64,000 nucleotides of DNA from Sphagnum magellanicum (taxonomy: Eukaryota; Streptophyta; Sphagnopsida; Sphagnales; Sphagnaceae): positions 10,106,001 through 10,170,000 of the forward strand of contig CM038920.1 in the NCBI GenBank assembly GCA_021904315.1. The letters run 5' to 3'. The notes beneath the pieces are model-generated. The model saw only the letters and a list, made by a program, of their open reading frames with translations. It was not told the DNA's origin and made no database searches. Below are positions 1-11,664 of this stretch, piece after piece (the first letter of the stretch is position 1; each line of letters opens with the position of its first letter). Both the position numbers and the translations under genes were made by a program.

Positions 1-671
1 ATAGTGAGAAAAAACAAGAACAATAAACAAGACCCATGTTGAACATTACAAGTTGACATTGCTATGAGTTGTTCCCAAAATAAGTGCCCGCTTGACGAGC
101 CCTTGGCTGTAACCTTGGAGTGTTCCCTGAAATAATTGCTTGCATAAGGTGCTCGAACCAGAGCTAAGGAGCGCTTATCTTTGAGAACACCCCCCCCCAC
201 TCCTAGGAGTGTTACTTTAAGTAGTGCATCGGCACAAAATTATATTAAAATTATTTTTCCCTGTGATACTCGGCAAGGAAAAGATTTTTTTTCAAAATGC
301 CCTGCCCTTTGCTGAGGTGAAATTCTACTGGATATGGTTACATGAGGAAATGCTTTACCTGTGGTTTAGGAGAAGTAGGAATCTTTATAAAACCCTAACT
401 TGGTCGGAGGTGTGAATCGAAAATTGTGAAGTTAGCTACCAATGGTCAGTGTTTCTTGGTTGGGCCAAGTTTCGCATCCTGAAGACAAAAAGGAAACCCA
501 GTGGGACATATACAACGGCTTTTTCTAGGGGAAAAAAAGGCCCAAAAAGTCACCACATCATGGAAAAAAAAAATCATTGAATTTATCATATTTAAACAAT
601 AGTTTCTAGCATGTTGGCAGGACACAGGTAGCATGAAATTCCTAAACTTTTCTAGGTTCCTCTTTGACCTA

Positions 672-687
672 TAGCCAATTTTGGCTA
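672..687. repeat. Dispersed near-palindrome, copy 1
   Basis: TAGCCAATTTTGGCTA is one base away from the perfect 16-bp palindrome TAGCCAAATTTGGCTA. It is followed by AAATCATCTTGTG. Related copies lie at 23888, 25212, 25534 and 29088, and the sequence 90-100 bp upstream is also shared with the 29088 copy, so this is one repeat family. Confidence 0.55.
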
Positions 688-985
688 AATCATCTTGTGA
701 ATACGGGTCTTGAAAAAATATTTCAAGTTTCGAATTCAGTTTTGGACTCAATTTCAGTTGATTAATTAACCCTCAGTCTTACTCCCATTTCAACTTCAGG
801 GAACATATTGGGAACCTGATGGGAACCCATTTGGGACTTGAAGGGAACAAAAGAAAAAAGAAAATAAATCAGGGCACTTAATAAACTTGACTCAGATTCC
901 AGTTCCAAAAATCAAACCCATTTCCAATTCAGTTCTGGGTAACCGGAATCAGAACCAACGATTGGTAACTGCCCAATCCGGGTAA

Positions 986-999
986 CCACCCAACAATGG
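986..999 (-). repeat. Possible hAT-like element end
   Basis: On the minus strand this reads CCATTGTTGGGTGG, one mismatch from the CCAGTGTTGGGTGG end seen at 28587-28600 and 30113-30126. The neighbouring DNA is rich in GGAACC-like words, as inside the other copies. No partner end was found. Confidence 0.25.
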
Positions 1000-1229
1000 T
1001 AGTTAGTAGTTACCTCTAATAACTAGGTGTTAGGATAGTTACCACTAACGAGACTAAAATAACAGTAGGAGTGTTTGGAGTATGCATTAATAATTAGTGA
1101 ACCGACGGGAGGCCAAAGTCGGTCTACGTTACGTTACGCTCTTTTAATGTTCGCTAGGCGTAAGGGTAGGTATAAGTTACCACTAACTGGAGTTAGGGTA
1201 GTTAGTTAGCGTTCAGGACACTAAAATAA

Positions 1230-2609
1230 CAGTATGTGGTATGTTTGGGAGCTTTTTTAATTAGTGTTAACGGTCGTAACCTAATTTCGTCGAGAAATCG
1301 CTGCCGAGAACGAGATTCACTGCGCAAGAGAGAGAAAGAGGGAAGGAGAGACGCAACTCGCATGGCGCCGTCAACTTCTCGTTTTCCGACACATACGGAC
1401 TTCTTCGGCAAGAAGCCTTGTGCTATATTCTCCTTCTTCATCCTCTTGCTCAATAACTTATTTATTTATTTTAAATTCTTTTTTCTTCTTGTTTCTGTAT
1501 GGTGATGGTTGCTTGTTCTTGTTGTTGAATCCGTCGCGGAACTACGATTCGTGGAATTTGAAGAGAAGAAGAGGTTTGAGCATTCAATCGATGTTTGTAA
1601 TTGCCGTTATTTCTACAGCGGGGTCTTTCCACATTCGAAGAAGGCGAGGGGTTTTTGTTTGCCCGGCTCATTTCGCAATTTTTTTTGGTTTGGAGTTTTT
1701 TGAAGGATTCTGGTGGATTGTGATGAACAATAAATAGCGGCGGCTCAAAACTGTACTCGTGTTTTTTCCCTTCTTGCTTCTGTTGTGTAAGATTTGGAAT
1801 TCTTCGACGTATCAAAAGCGGTCTCTCTATGATTGCAGTGCAGGTTGTGATCTCGATATTCTGTTACGACGGTCATTTGCTTATGGAATTCTTGTCGCTT
1901 TTGCGGAATTCAATTCGAGAGTCAATTATTGCTTTCTCTTTTGCTGGTAGTCGAAGACCATGAGATTTGCTGTTTCTACGGTGCGGAGTTTAGAAGTGAA
2001 AACTATGCAAAATTGCTTGGTGTTTGCGTCCAACGGCGAGTTTGTTAAGTTTCAGAAATATCGGTTGCAAAGATGTCTTCATTTGCTATATTGAAGATCT
2101 TGTAAAGTGTGAGAAGTAGAACAAACTATTCTTGATAGAAGCCGGTTTATGCGTTTCTGTATGTTTGGATCGTTTTAGAGGAGCAATTTTGGATTTACGT
2201 AGGACAAGTTTCTACTTGTTGCCTTGTCGCAGTCATGTTGTTTCTTTTGCGGAAAGGCTTCCTTCCACTGTTGTCCTAATGTGTGGTTCTTGAATCAACC
2301 GAACACGGGGCGATGGTGCAAACTAGAATATCGGAATGTCAATACACTTGCTGGTAGCGCAAAGAACCTTTATAGGATAATATGAAGCAAACCAGCTCCT
2401 CTATTGTGATCTTTTATAAGGAAGGATCGGATCTATGAAGGCTGCGTGTTGCTCCATCTGAGAGTCCTTTCTGCAATTGTATCATACTTTGTTGTGCAGA
2501 TGTTGGTCTGCGGCTGATCAGCTTCTTTGTAGTATGTTTTCGTCCTGATCGCGTCCTGTAACGAAGTCATCTTTCGTTGCTGGGAGCGATTTGCACGTCT
2601 GGCTGCATC
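1230..2609 (+). promoter_or_regulatory. Promoter and 5' leader region of the Dicer-like gene
   Basis: Less AT-rich than the DNA upstream, with a purine-rich GAGAGAGAAAGAGGGAAGGAG-like stretch near 1330-1350 typical of plant leaders. No helicase motif (DExD/H box, SAT or QRxGR) is seen in any frame. An in-frame TAA (2559-2561) lies 17 codons before the chosen ATG. A leader intron is possible, but no donor/acceptor pair stands out. Confidence 0.4.
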
Positions 2610-5600
2610 ATGGAAACACCGTCGGTTACTGTAGAGCCGTTGCGCTACGAGCGGGCGATTCCAGGAGCATTTCAATCACCTGCGGCTGTGGACGCGTCTG
2701 GCGCGTCGAGATTCTTCATGTATACGATCGTATTCTCGCATTTTCACGCGGAAGGAACGGATGCAGCTCTACAGCATTTGGCGTCAGATTTTCTCTTGCT
2801 GGCTCCTCAAATGCTGGACGGGGAGATTTCAGGCATGTCAGTGAACCTCCATCTCCCGAACTGTGCCTCCGTGCAAGCTCACGTAACCTACTGCGGCGGT
2901 CCCGTTTTCTTTGACAGTGAGAAGGTATGCTCAAGTACTCTCTCCTATTGTCTTATGCTGTTTCTCGATCCGAACTAGTCCTGTGCTACATACGTGATGC
3001 AATGTTTGGGAAATTCTGCCGATTTGCTTCTTGCATCGCTTACGGAGACATACATAGTTCTGTTTGTTCATGAGCGTTTGACGACAGGTGCAAACCATGA
3101 AGCTTTTCACTGCTTGGATCTTTCACTTCCTTACTGGAAAATCCGTCCAACAACAATCAAAATCCAGGGACAACCATGGACCAAAGTATTACTACATTTT
3201 GCCATTGCTTTGCAGCGGCAATGGACAACAGAGCCCTGAAACAATTTCAGCAAAGCTCATTGACTGGACTGTAGTACGGGCAAGTCTCGGCTCTAGTCTT
3301 GTCTACAAGAGGAAGTCGGAGTATGCCGATCTTCTAGCGGAGCTCAAAGATGCATATGCTGATGGTAGTGAAGCTGTATGTGTGCCGGTCGAAGAGGGGG
3401 AACTCAGAATGCGCAACGGAACATTCAACGTGCATGAGATGGAAGATGCGGTTGTCTCTTGTACCAACAACGGGTCGTCTTATTTCGTTCATGGTTCCTT
3501 GCAACGCTTCCCTGACAACACGCTAGTTCAACAATCTTCAAGCCGATCACCACTCACCTATACTGAGTACTATGCAAAAAAGTACGGTTTCTTGTCCCGT
3601 CTCAATACAGTCTGGTCGAGCGCCCTCTGTACTACTCTGGCTTGACATACGTTTGAAGAAAAAACTGCAGTGCATATATCTCATCTTCATTGGATTACAG
3701 ATGAATCCTGCCACAATCTGAATTTTGGTGGTTTTGTGATTGTTCAAGGATGCCAAATGGGTAGCTCAGTTGCTTGAATTTCAATACTCAAACATTGAGG
3801 AATCATGGACTATATTCCTCTTACTTAATGAAGTTTTGGGGGTGTATGATTTAGGTGGAAGTACAAGTTGCTGTTTCCCAACCAGCCTCTTCTGAAGGGA
3901 TATCGACTCCTGCAAGCTGCTAACTACCTGCGCAAGACATCTTCAAGCTCCTTCAATGGTATGTCTGTATTGTCAAGAGTTCTGGCTTACGGTATTGCAG
4001 CTGTGGTTATTGAATCTTGTAGCTATGAGAATTCATGCTTTTTATTAATTTTAGACAACATAATTCAGTGCCAAGTGATGCTTTGATCAAGCAGATTTAG
4101 TTGAGGAACTTATAGCTTCTGTTCTTTATCAAGTCAATGATTCAGGACAAGGTGTGCCAAAGGGTTGGGAAAACATGGAGCTTCCTGCTGAAGTATGCAC
4201 ACTCCATGTGGGTATGTATGGAAAGCTGTTTCGGGGAGCTATGCGGTTGCCATCTGTGCTTCATAGCCTGGAAATGACACTTGTGGCTGCTGATCTGCGC
4301 AACACCATTGGTCTCCCTCTATCTTGCTATAAGGTTGAGTGAGTGCTCTTGTTTGTGATGGCATGCACTTGGAAGAAATACATTAAGTTCACACTATTTT
4401 ATATCAAAGGAATTGGCTGCAGGTGATTGCATAATCCCTACTGAAATTTTTTGTAAAATTCCTGCCAGCAAGATCTTATAAGCAAAAGGGTGCATGCAGA
4501 TGCAGGAAGCTTTGACATCTGGAGCTTGTGAAATCAACATATCTTACGAGACACTGGAGCTACTAGGAGATAGTATACTCAATTTTGCTGGAGGGGCTTA
4601 TGTGTTTATGGAACATCCATGTTTCAATAGGGAGCAACTCCACCTCACCCGTTACAAGTTAGTCTGTAATAAGGCACTTCATCAGTTTGCTCTCTTGCGC
4701 GGCCTCACACCTTATGTTTTTGCTGAACTTTGGAACCCAAGGTTATGGGTTCCTCCAGGTCCTGGTATGGGAAATCATGGGTCCCAAGAAGGCTTGGTAA
4801 GAGTTACCAAAACCTCTGCTGCTGCTGAGATGATGTGCTCAATTCCACATGTGGTCACATGGCTACACAGAAGCACTTGATTGAATTTTCTGTTGCTTGG
4901 TTCGACTGAGCAAACAACTGTATGAAAATATCATGCAGGAAGGTCAAATTCTAGGAAGGAAGACATTAGCTGATGTGGTGGAGGCTATTGTAGGAGTGTA
5001 CCTCATGAATGGCAGCCTGGAGGCAGCACTGAAGGCAATGACCTGGCTTGGATTGCCCATGTACTTGCCTTCAAAATTTCCTGAAGCTCCTCTTTTGGAA
5101 AGGTTGAGTGATATGAACTTGCTCGGCACAGCTGACATTGCCTCACTTCAAAACAAGCTTGGCTATCAATTCAATGATGCTAAGCTGTTGGTCTCAGCTT
5201 TTGACAATGGGCATGATGAGGATAGGACCAAGCAGGAAGAGGGCTGTGAATTTCAAAGGCTTTCCTTCTTAGGTAACTAGGTTACCTAGCATCACTAGCT
5301 GGGCTGACTGTAGAGGGGCAATGCAGTAAGAAGTTCATGTTTTATGTTTGTATTATATGTTCCTGATTGCATATCTTCAGTCTTACATTGGACTGTGCAG
5401 GTTTAGATTCTTGTGTGATTATTGCTGGTTTTGACTCTCAGACCTTGTGGGGAAGGTGTTTTTAGCAAGGCTCTTTGCTCTCTTGTACATTTAAGAAAAC
5501 TCTCTCAATCATTGTTTTTTTGCATTTGGGCTGAGGAATGTTTGCCTTTGTGAACAGGGAATTCAATATTGGACTTCTTGATTAGTCGACACTTGGTGCA

Positions 5601-6727
5601 GTTGTACCCACAACTTGATCCTGCTAGCCTCACACACCTCAAACATGCAACAGTGAATATAGAGAATTTTGCTTCAATTGCACTTCACCATGGGCTGCAT
5701 GTGTACCTGCAGAAAGTGTCACCTAAGCTAACATGTCAGATCAGGCAGTTCGCAATTTTATTCTGGCAAGAAGGTGGCAGTGCATTTGGTATTGGAGGGC
5801 AGAGCTCTCCAAGGGTTTGTCTCTCTCTATATCACACAATGCTTTCTCTGCAGATTTTAAAACCATAATTCTACTTTGCTACAGAGAGCTGATGAATGCA
5901 ACCTCATCCTGTACTTCCTGAGTTCCAACCAATCTGTGTGGTGCTGGTTGCAGGCCCTCGGAGCACTGATACAAACAATAACGGGTGCCATATTTCTGGA
6001 TTCCTACCTTGACATTGAGCTTGTTTGGAAGGTTCCTTACTCCACTTGAATTTCAAAAGAAACTCTGCATATGTTTTTGCATAGCCTTCACCAGTTTTCC
6101 CTTGATGCTGTCTTTCTTCTTATATTTCTGGCTAGTTTGCTGAGTATTTGTATCACGTATGGTTTAGGGTACATGCATGCATCAAATTCTGAAGCCTTTT
6201 GAGCTGTTTCCAGATACTTGAACCTCTACTGCAACCTCTAGCAACACCTGAGACTGTGATGCTGCACCCACTACGTCAGTTGGAGATTTTATGTCAAAAA
6301 CAAGGTCGAAAGTTGGATGTTCGATCTGAGCAGTCCAATGGAGTGGTGCAGGCCCATGTGTTCATTGACTGTATCCTGCTGGGCACCTCTCAAAACAAGG
6401 AGAGGAATGTTGCTAGAAGGCTTGCTGCTTGCAAGGTAGATTGATGTGTAAACACACCTCTGGCATTTTGCAGACTTTTTTCCCTCAATGCTTTGTGTTC
6501 GTGGTTCTGCCAATCTTTTCTGTGAATCTGTATTTCACTTTGCTAGGAAAAGAAGCATACTTTCCACTTATATGTAAACTATTCCTCTCTTGTTGGGCCC
6601 CATCACAAATCAAGGATGTCTCAGTAGGTTCAATGGTTTCTCGCAGGCACTTCGTTCACTTTCTCATCAAGCCTGTGGATTCCACCATCATGACATGAAG
6701 AAAGCTGGTATGCTGATGATGCTCTAA
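2610..6727 (+). CDS. mDCL: Helicase-less (minimal) Dicer-like RNase III, mDCL type
   Basis: Small-RNA processing enzyme. Inferred exons: 2610-2924, 3088-3581, 3855-3958, 4095-4333, 4500-4796, 4939-5272, 5558-5814, 5954-6031, 6214-6435, 6647-6727. All use GT..AG introns with agreeing phases and give 806 aa. Order: Platform/connector (about 1-165), PAZ (about 166-290, ending in the usual NQPLLKGYRLL region), RNase IIIa (about 385-520; LELLGDSIL with E404 and D408, ADVVEAIVG with D495 and E498), RNase IIIb (about 553-706), C-terminal dsRBD (about 723-790, HPLRQLEILCQKQG). Helicase and DUF283 regions are absent, and the frame is closed by a stop upstream of the ATG. In RNase IIIb the four metal ligands are replaced (S592, N596, A684, Q687) although the surrounding fold sequence is well kept. 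Known: Physcomitrella mDCL also lacks the helicase and is needed for 23-nt siRNAs. Orthology is inferred. Ten open exons argue against a pseudogene. Exon 5 has tandem acceptors 6 nt apart (4499 and 4505). Confidence 0.87.
4500..5030 (+). other. RNase IIIa domain, active site complete
   Basis: Encoded by exons 5 and 6 of the Dicer-like gene. The signature LELLGDSIL carries the first Glu/Asp pair (E404, D408), and ADVVEAIVG in exon 6 carries the second (D495, E498). In human Dicer the matching residues are E1316, D1320, D1561 and E1564. This half-site should still bind Mg2+ and cut one strand. Confidence 0.85.
5146..6031 (+). other. RNase IIIb domain with all four catalytic acids replaced
   Basis: Encoded by exons 6, 7 and 8. 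The fold is well kept: LGYQFNDAKLLVSAF, QRLSFLGNSILDFLISRHL, NIENFASIALHHGLHVYL, ALGALIQTITGAIFLDS. The family signature is RLEFLGD and LGD(I/F)xES. Here E is S (TCC), D is N (AAT), D is A (GCA) and E is Q (CAA). The codons are read directly from the DNA. A structural pseudo-RNase domain that still pairs with IIIa is the simplest reading. Confidence 0.85.
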
Positions 6728-8460
6728 AGATTACACAACAAATGCTTTACCAGCTCCCTTGCAGCAGCAGCCACTTCTTTGTGGATTGAGTGTGCAGTTT
6801 CTTATTGCCTGCCTATTTCTGAGGGTTGCCCGCTTCTTATTGACTCTCCCTCTCTGCTGTGACATGTTCTCTGGTCTGCCAACTATGATCAAAGATCCAG
6901 TAGTGTGCGGCAAGGCTGACAGCATCTGCAGCAGCATAACAGTTGGAAAGTGCAACATGGGCATTGCTACAACTTACCCCTACAATCTTTCAGGTATCTT
7001 ACTGCTGCCATTATACTAAAATCCTTAGATTTGTTCCACTTTACTTATGATGTTACTACAACCTCACTTCCTCTGATACTCTCTCCTGGATGAATGGGTA
7101 TAGATTAAATTAGGAATGGGAAACTTAAGATTTTGAAAGTTAGCATGATGGGACTGAATATCCCAATTTTAAATGAAATCTATGTTAGTGAAATTATATT
7201 TGTAATTTGCCTGTTATAAAGATTGTCTTCATAATTTTTGGTTTGACTTTGAAATCTTGTTATGGTGATGGTTGGGGTTTTTTTTTCCAGGCCAAGGAAT
7301 GTGGCAGAGAATTTCCACATTGGGACATTTGTTCTTTTTGATCCTCAAGTTGTTGTTTGCAAGACCTCAAATGACAGCTAGAATGCGCCCATCCATTTCT
7401 GTTATGCCGGAACTTGAACTGGACTCCAAGGGGGTGTAGTGCAACCAAAGAGTAGATTCCTATTAAGGACTACTTCAGTGGAGATGATCACACTAGATTG
7501 CCTTTTCACAAATGTGGGGGCATAAACATTCTACTCTTGTTTTAGAGAACTCTTGTTGCTTGCTTTCACCCCCTGGTGAAGAGGGCAATTTTCAAGCCTT
7601 TTTTAAAGAACTAAAAAGAAGCTTGAACCACCTAGAGTTTCTGCTCAGCCCTGTGGGTGCAGGGTTTGGAGCGATTCTGCAAGATGGCAAAGGGTGCTGA
7701 TGTAACCAACTGTGATACTGTCATTTGCCTCAAGTTGACACTCCAAGTGATGGTCCTTTCTTTCTCTCTTCACTCTCTTGAATTGCTTGCTGGGAATTTG
7801 CCTGCTAAATATTCTGTTAACTCAATGCATTTTCTGCCACACAAAAGTTGAGAAGATATCAGTTGCTGAACACTTCTAAGTACAAAGTATGCTTCATATG
7901 ACTATAAGGAAGAAACAAAAACAGGAAGCTAACACCAAAAATCAATAATTGGGCAAGAAAAAGTTCATGGAAGATTGGATTTCTCCTTTCTCACATCCCA
8001 TTTGCAGTTGGATCTGCAGAGAGCTCCAGGAGAAGCTTGTTTTGGGTGTTACACAAATGTTTTCCAGTTCTTCATCTTGTATGGCTGGCCATACTCACAG
8101 GGTTGGAGTTGAACAAGTGAAGTCCTATTATTGCCGAGAAAAGATAGTTTCCAAAGAAGAGTAGAAGAGAGGACAAAAGAAGAGGTGATGAGAGAGCGAG
8201 ACATCTGTCTCTGCTTGAAGCACTTGTGGGAACGCTGTCACTTTCTAACAGTACTTGCGACACACCAAAGTTACCTTTACATGGATCAAATCCAGGGAGT
8301 TTGATAATGGTGGAGCTTCTTCCCTACTGTCCTCAACCCTAAACCCGTGTCCATATATTATTGGGTTGTTGTAATGTGAACCTTCAGTATGGGTCCTTGT
8401 CCAAGGATTTTGCAAAGACAAAATGATGCATAACATCTGTCAGTGGTTCAATGGGAAGAT
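6728..8460 (+). other. 3' flank of the Dicer-like gene
   Basis: Non-coding as far as I can see. It has the base composition of transcribed DNA (less AT-rich than 9-13 kb) and probably includes the 3' UTR. A pyrimidine tract plus CAG at about 7282-7292 could be an acceptor for an alternative last exon, but what follows reads only about 16 codons and resembles no Dicer tail. Confidence 0.35.
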
Positions 8461-9884
8461 AGATACTGAAGAAGTTTACTTATACTGAGAAGGTCAAGGA
8501 AGAAGTCAGGTTTAATTACATCATTACCTTGCCCGTCAGTATCAATTAGCATACTTGACCTTCTTCAGACTAGAGAGGTCTATGTAAATATTCACTGATA
8601 CTAACCAAAGTTAGGCATTGATCATTTCATGCGCAAAATCTGTTCTTCATGTTCGCTACAGAAATTTTTGAGCTCAAATTACAATGGAAGCTGCAGAGTT
8701 TTAAGAGCTCAGATTGTGTTTTAAGTTGGAGAGATTCTGAACTCAGACCTTCTTGTAAGCTATAGAGGTTTTGCTACTGTATTGTATGCTGCAACTTTAA
8801 ACAAATACTAGCAGAGCACATCAGGCACACATATCTAGAATGACCCACAGTCTCTTTAAGATTCACCAAAAGAGATACCTGGAGCTTCTACTGTTGTTGG
8901 TCGTGTGCTAGGTTTGAACATGAGACTGTAAAATCTCAAGAGTTAGAGAGCATAATGCTGACTGATATGAAAAAGAAGTTTCAAAAAAGACTGGTAAACA
9001 AACATCAGCTGGGGTGTACCAAGACAGATCTGATTCTATACAAGTGCATATGTCTAGTGCAGCTTTGCAACAATAACTTCTCTGTGGAGGTAGATGGATG
9101 AATCATAGTGTGCAGAATTGCCAGATGAACTTATCCAAAGGCCTCAAACACAGGAAAGATATCCAAAGAAGGGCAACTATAGTGGTGCAATTGAATTGCA
9201 CCCAAAACTCCAAATGCATTGATTAGAACAACTTCGTGAAAATGTTTAAACTTTCATGAAATGATTCAAACAGATACTCTACATATGGATCTTTGTGATA
9301 TGAATCATAACCTTTCCATATCCTAAATCCAACTATCTTGATGTATTCTTTGTGTTTGCCATAAACAAATATTAATTCTTCCATGAACCGCATGCTGAAA
9401 TCCAACTCTTGGAAATAAAAATATTTAAACACTTACATACAAAGGATTCTCACAAATATGGATGGAAGCCTTCCATCATGTACATCCCTATTATCATTGA
9501 AAAAACAAATAACATATTTTCTAATATTGATTAACAGTTCTTCAACAATGAAAAAGGGTCAATGGATCAAAATTAGTAAGTTGAAGAAATTAGTTGATCT
9601 CTATGTGGTTGGTTTTGAAGTAATAAAAGAAGGGTGAATTTTAATTGTTTGATAAAAAAAATGTCAAATGTACACATCTACCATTGAACAAGAATGGGCT
9701 GTAGAACATTGTGATGGTGGTAGTTGGTATATGGATATGCCTAAAAGCTCTATCCCATATGAAGAGGTTTCTCTTCACAAAGAGTGTGGTGCTAGTTGAT
9801 AAGTGATGCAGAAGGTGTCTCGATTAAACTTCCTCCCCAGATTTGGAACAAGCGTAACAAATAGTTTCACAAGTAACCATTGCT
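8461..9884. other. Intergenic, nothing recognised
   Basis: AT-rich. An imperfect inverted pair around GAAGGTCAAG (about 8489 and 8560) could form a weak stem. No open frame with coding character was seen. Confidence 0.5.
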
Positions 9885-11664
9885 ATGGCCCAAGCGGTCC
9901 CTTTGTCCATGGGTGGGGCAAAAGGATGTAAAGGCAAAGGTTGGAAAAGGAAGGACATGGTACCAAATGTAAGTGGTTTCACTATTGGTCCTACTAGTGA
10001 TTTTATTCAAGCAAAGTCCCCAATGCAAGTGGTGGTTTTTGCTGCTACCAATCCCAAGCAAGGGGGTCACCCATATAATGCAAAACCTTTTGGTTCATGC
10101 ACATTTGGTCACTACCAAATGAAGATAATCCCAACTCATTTCTTAGCAGTCGTGGAAGCCCTTGAATCCCCATGTCCAACCCTCAAAAAACTAATGGAGT
10201 TCATTAAAAATGTATGCATTTTTCCCTTGTTGGATTATTTGCAGTAGATATTCAATTTTTTGGTGTTTGGTGTGTTTGTGAGTGCAGGTACCAGGAATGT
10301 GGTGTGGTGTTGTGAATGGTGTTTGTGTTTAATTGTCTATGGACATGATTCTTATTGATTGTCCAACAAGGATGCATGTCCAAGGTTCCCCAAATGGTGT
10401 ACAAGTCCCACCTTGGAATGAATTCAACAAACATTATTGGGAAATGTTTCCATGGTCAATGATTTTTTGGACAACAATGGTTGTTTCGTTCTCTTGCAAG
10501 GTTTTGATGATGTTTCTGCCATGGGGTTATTTTCTTTTGCAAGGGGTAGTAAGGTGTCCATCTTGGCCAAAAATTACACTTGCATCAACAACATCCTTCT
10601 TTGCACTAATCGAGAAAAGGTAATAATTTGAAGGTCCAAATCCTCCAAACTCATCATTCAATATTTTTCATTCATAAGCATGAATGGTATAAATGACAAT
10701 TAATGCATGATAATAGATTGTGTTATCATGACAAACTTTGTTTTTGCGTGCAAACGTCATCACACAATCCTAGGGAATCATTCAAATTTCATGAATATAG
10801 TGATTAATAGACCCACTTGCAAATCCTATTAAGTTGGATGTCATTTACAACTACATTCTAGATGGTATTTTGCCCCATGAAAACTACACAACAAGTTAGG
10901 AGAGGTGCATAAAATCATAGTCCTACATTTATGCAAGTGTTGTTGGAAACATGTTCATCATTTGATTATCAAATATTGGATCTCACAATTGCCACAAGTT
11001 TGCACTTTGAATATTTCTTTTGGATGATTTTTCATGTAAAATGATTTTCAAACATTTACATTTGATGTTTCCATTGTGTTGTAGATTCAACTTTCAATGT
11101 TACTCGTGAATTGAGTTGTCATGTGTTTGGTTTGGAAGGAGATAAAACAATATATTCTATGTGTTTGGTAACATTACAACAAAATGTTGAGACTAATAAA
11201 GGCATTTATCCATTGACTGACCTCCATCACATTCATTGGAACCCTCTTTTCCCAAACTTGGGTTGAACTTAAGTAAGACTTCATAGTGAGTACATCCCTT
11301 AATGCAACAAACACCAAGTTTTCTTTGCACCAACATATTCCATAGTTTTATTTGCATTTTTTAACATTTCAAATACTAACATTCATCTTTTTCTTTGGTG
11401 ATGCAATTGGATTGTGTAGTCCATGATGTAGAGTTGCCCTTTAGTTCACCTTTGTCTTTTTATCTCCTTGAATATGTAAAGCAAGTGGCTTTAGACTCTA
11501 TTGAACAAAAGGCGAATGAAAATTATAACAATCTTATGTTATCTAGAGATAGAGGTTTTTCATTTCGAATGGGTGTCCTATGTGGAGTCAAAACTTTTAC
11601 AAACATAAATGCTAATGTGAGTCTAGTAGATGAAGAGGTGTTTTCTAATGAGGCAATGGACTAA
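9885..11664 (+). CDS. Unidentified exon-like open stretches; possible gene or old element
   Basis: Four stretches on one strand look coding-like. 9885-10211 starts at ATG (MAQAVPLSMGGAKGCKGKG) and ends before GTATGC. About 10437-10619 contains NNGCFVLLQGFDDVSAMGL and ends before GTAATA. 11085-11262 follows TTGTAG and contains TRELSCHVFGLEGDKTIYS. 11420-11664 follows TGTGTAG, contains LPFSSPLSFYLLEYVKQVA and ends in TAA. I do not recognise the protein. The predicted splice phases do not all agree (the second stretch ends in phase 0, the third needs one extra base), so the model is incomplete, or the locus is decayed or part of a mobile element. Coordinates span all the stretches. Confidence 0.3.

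Larger units (their letters stand above)
1..1229. other. Intergenic DNA with old repeat pieces
   Basis: No gene is supported here. The stretch holds a diverged block (about 541-700) that resembles 28780-29110, a degenerate segment rich in GAATTCAGTT/GGAACC words (about 880-960), an inverted hAT-like end at 986-999, and two imperfect copies of a roughly 48-bp sequence at 1052-1099 and 1218-1266. The 12-mer GTTACCACTAAC also occurs twice, at 1038 and 1176. Short open frames here have no recognisable domain. Confidence 0.6.

Noticed and set aside
1-2600. Hidden helicase exons of a full-length Dicer
   Set aside because: No DExD/H, SAT or QRxGR-like motif in any frame, and an in-frame stop lies just before the ATG. 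Exons beyond the window edge cannot be excluded.
2610-6727. The Dicer-like locus as a pseudogene
   Set aside because: Ten exons are all open, splice sites are canonical, phases agree, RNase IIIa and the dsRBD are well conserved, and the RNase IIIb changes are confined to the catalytic positions rather than scattered.
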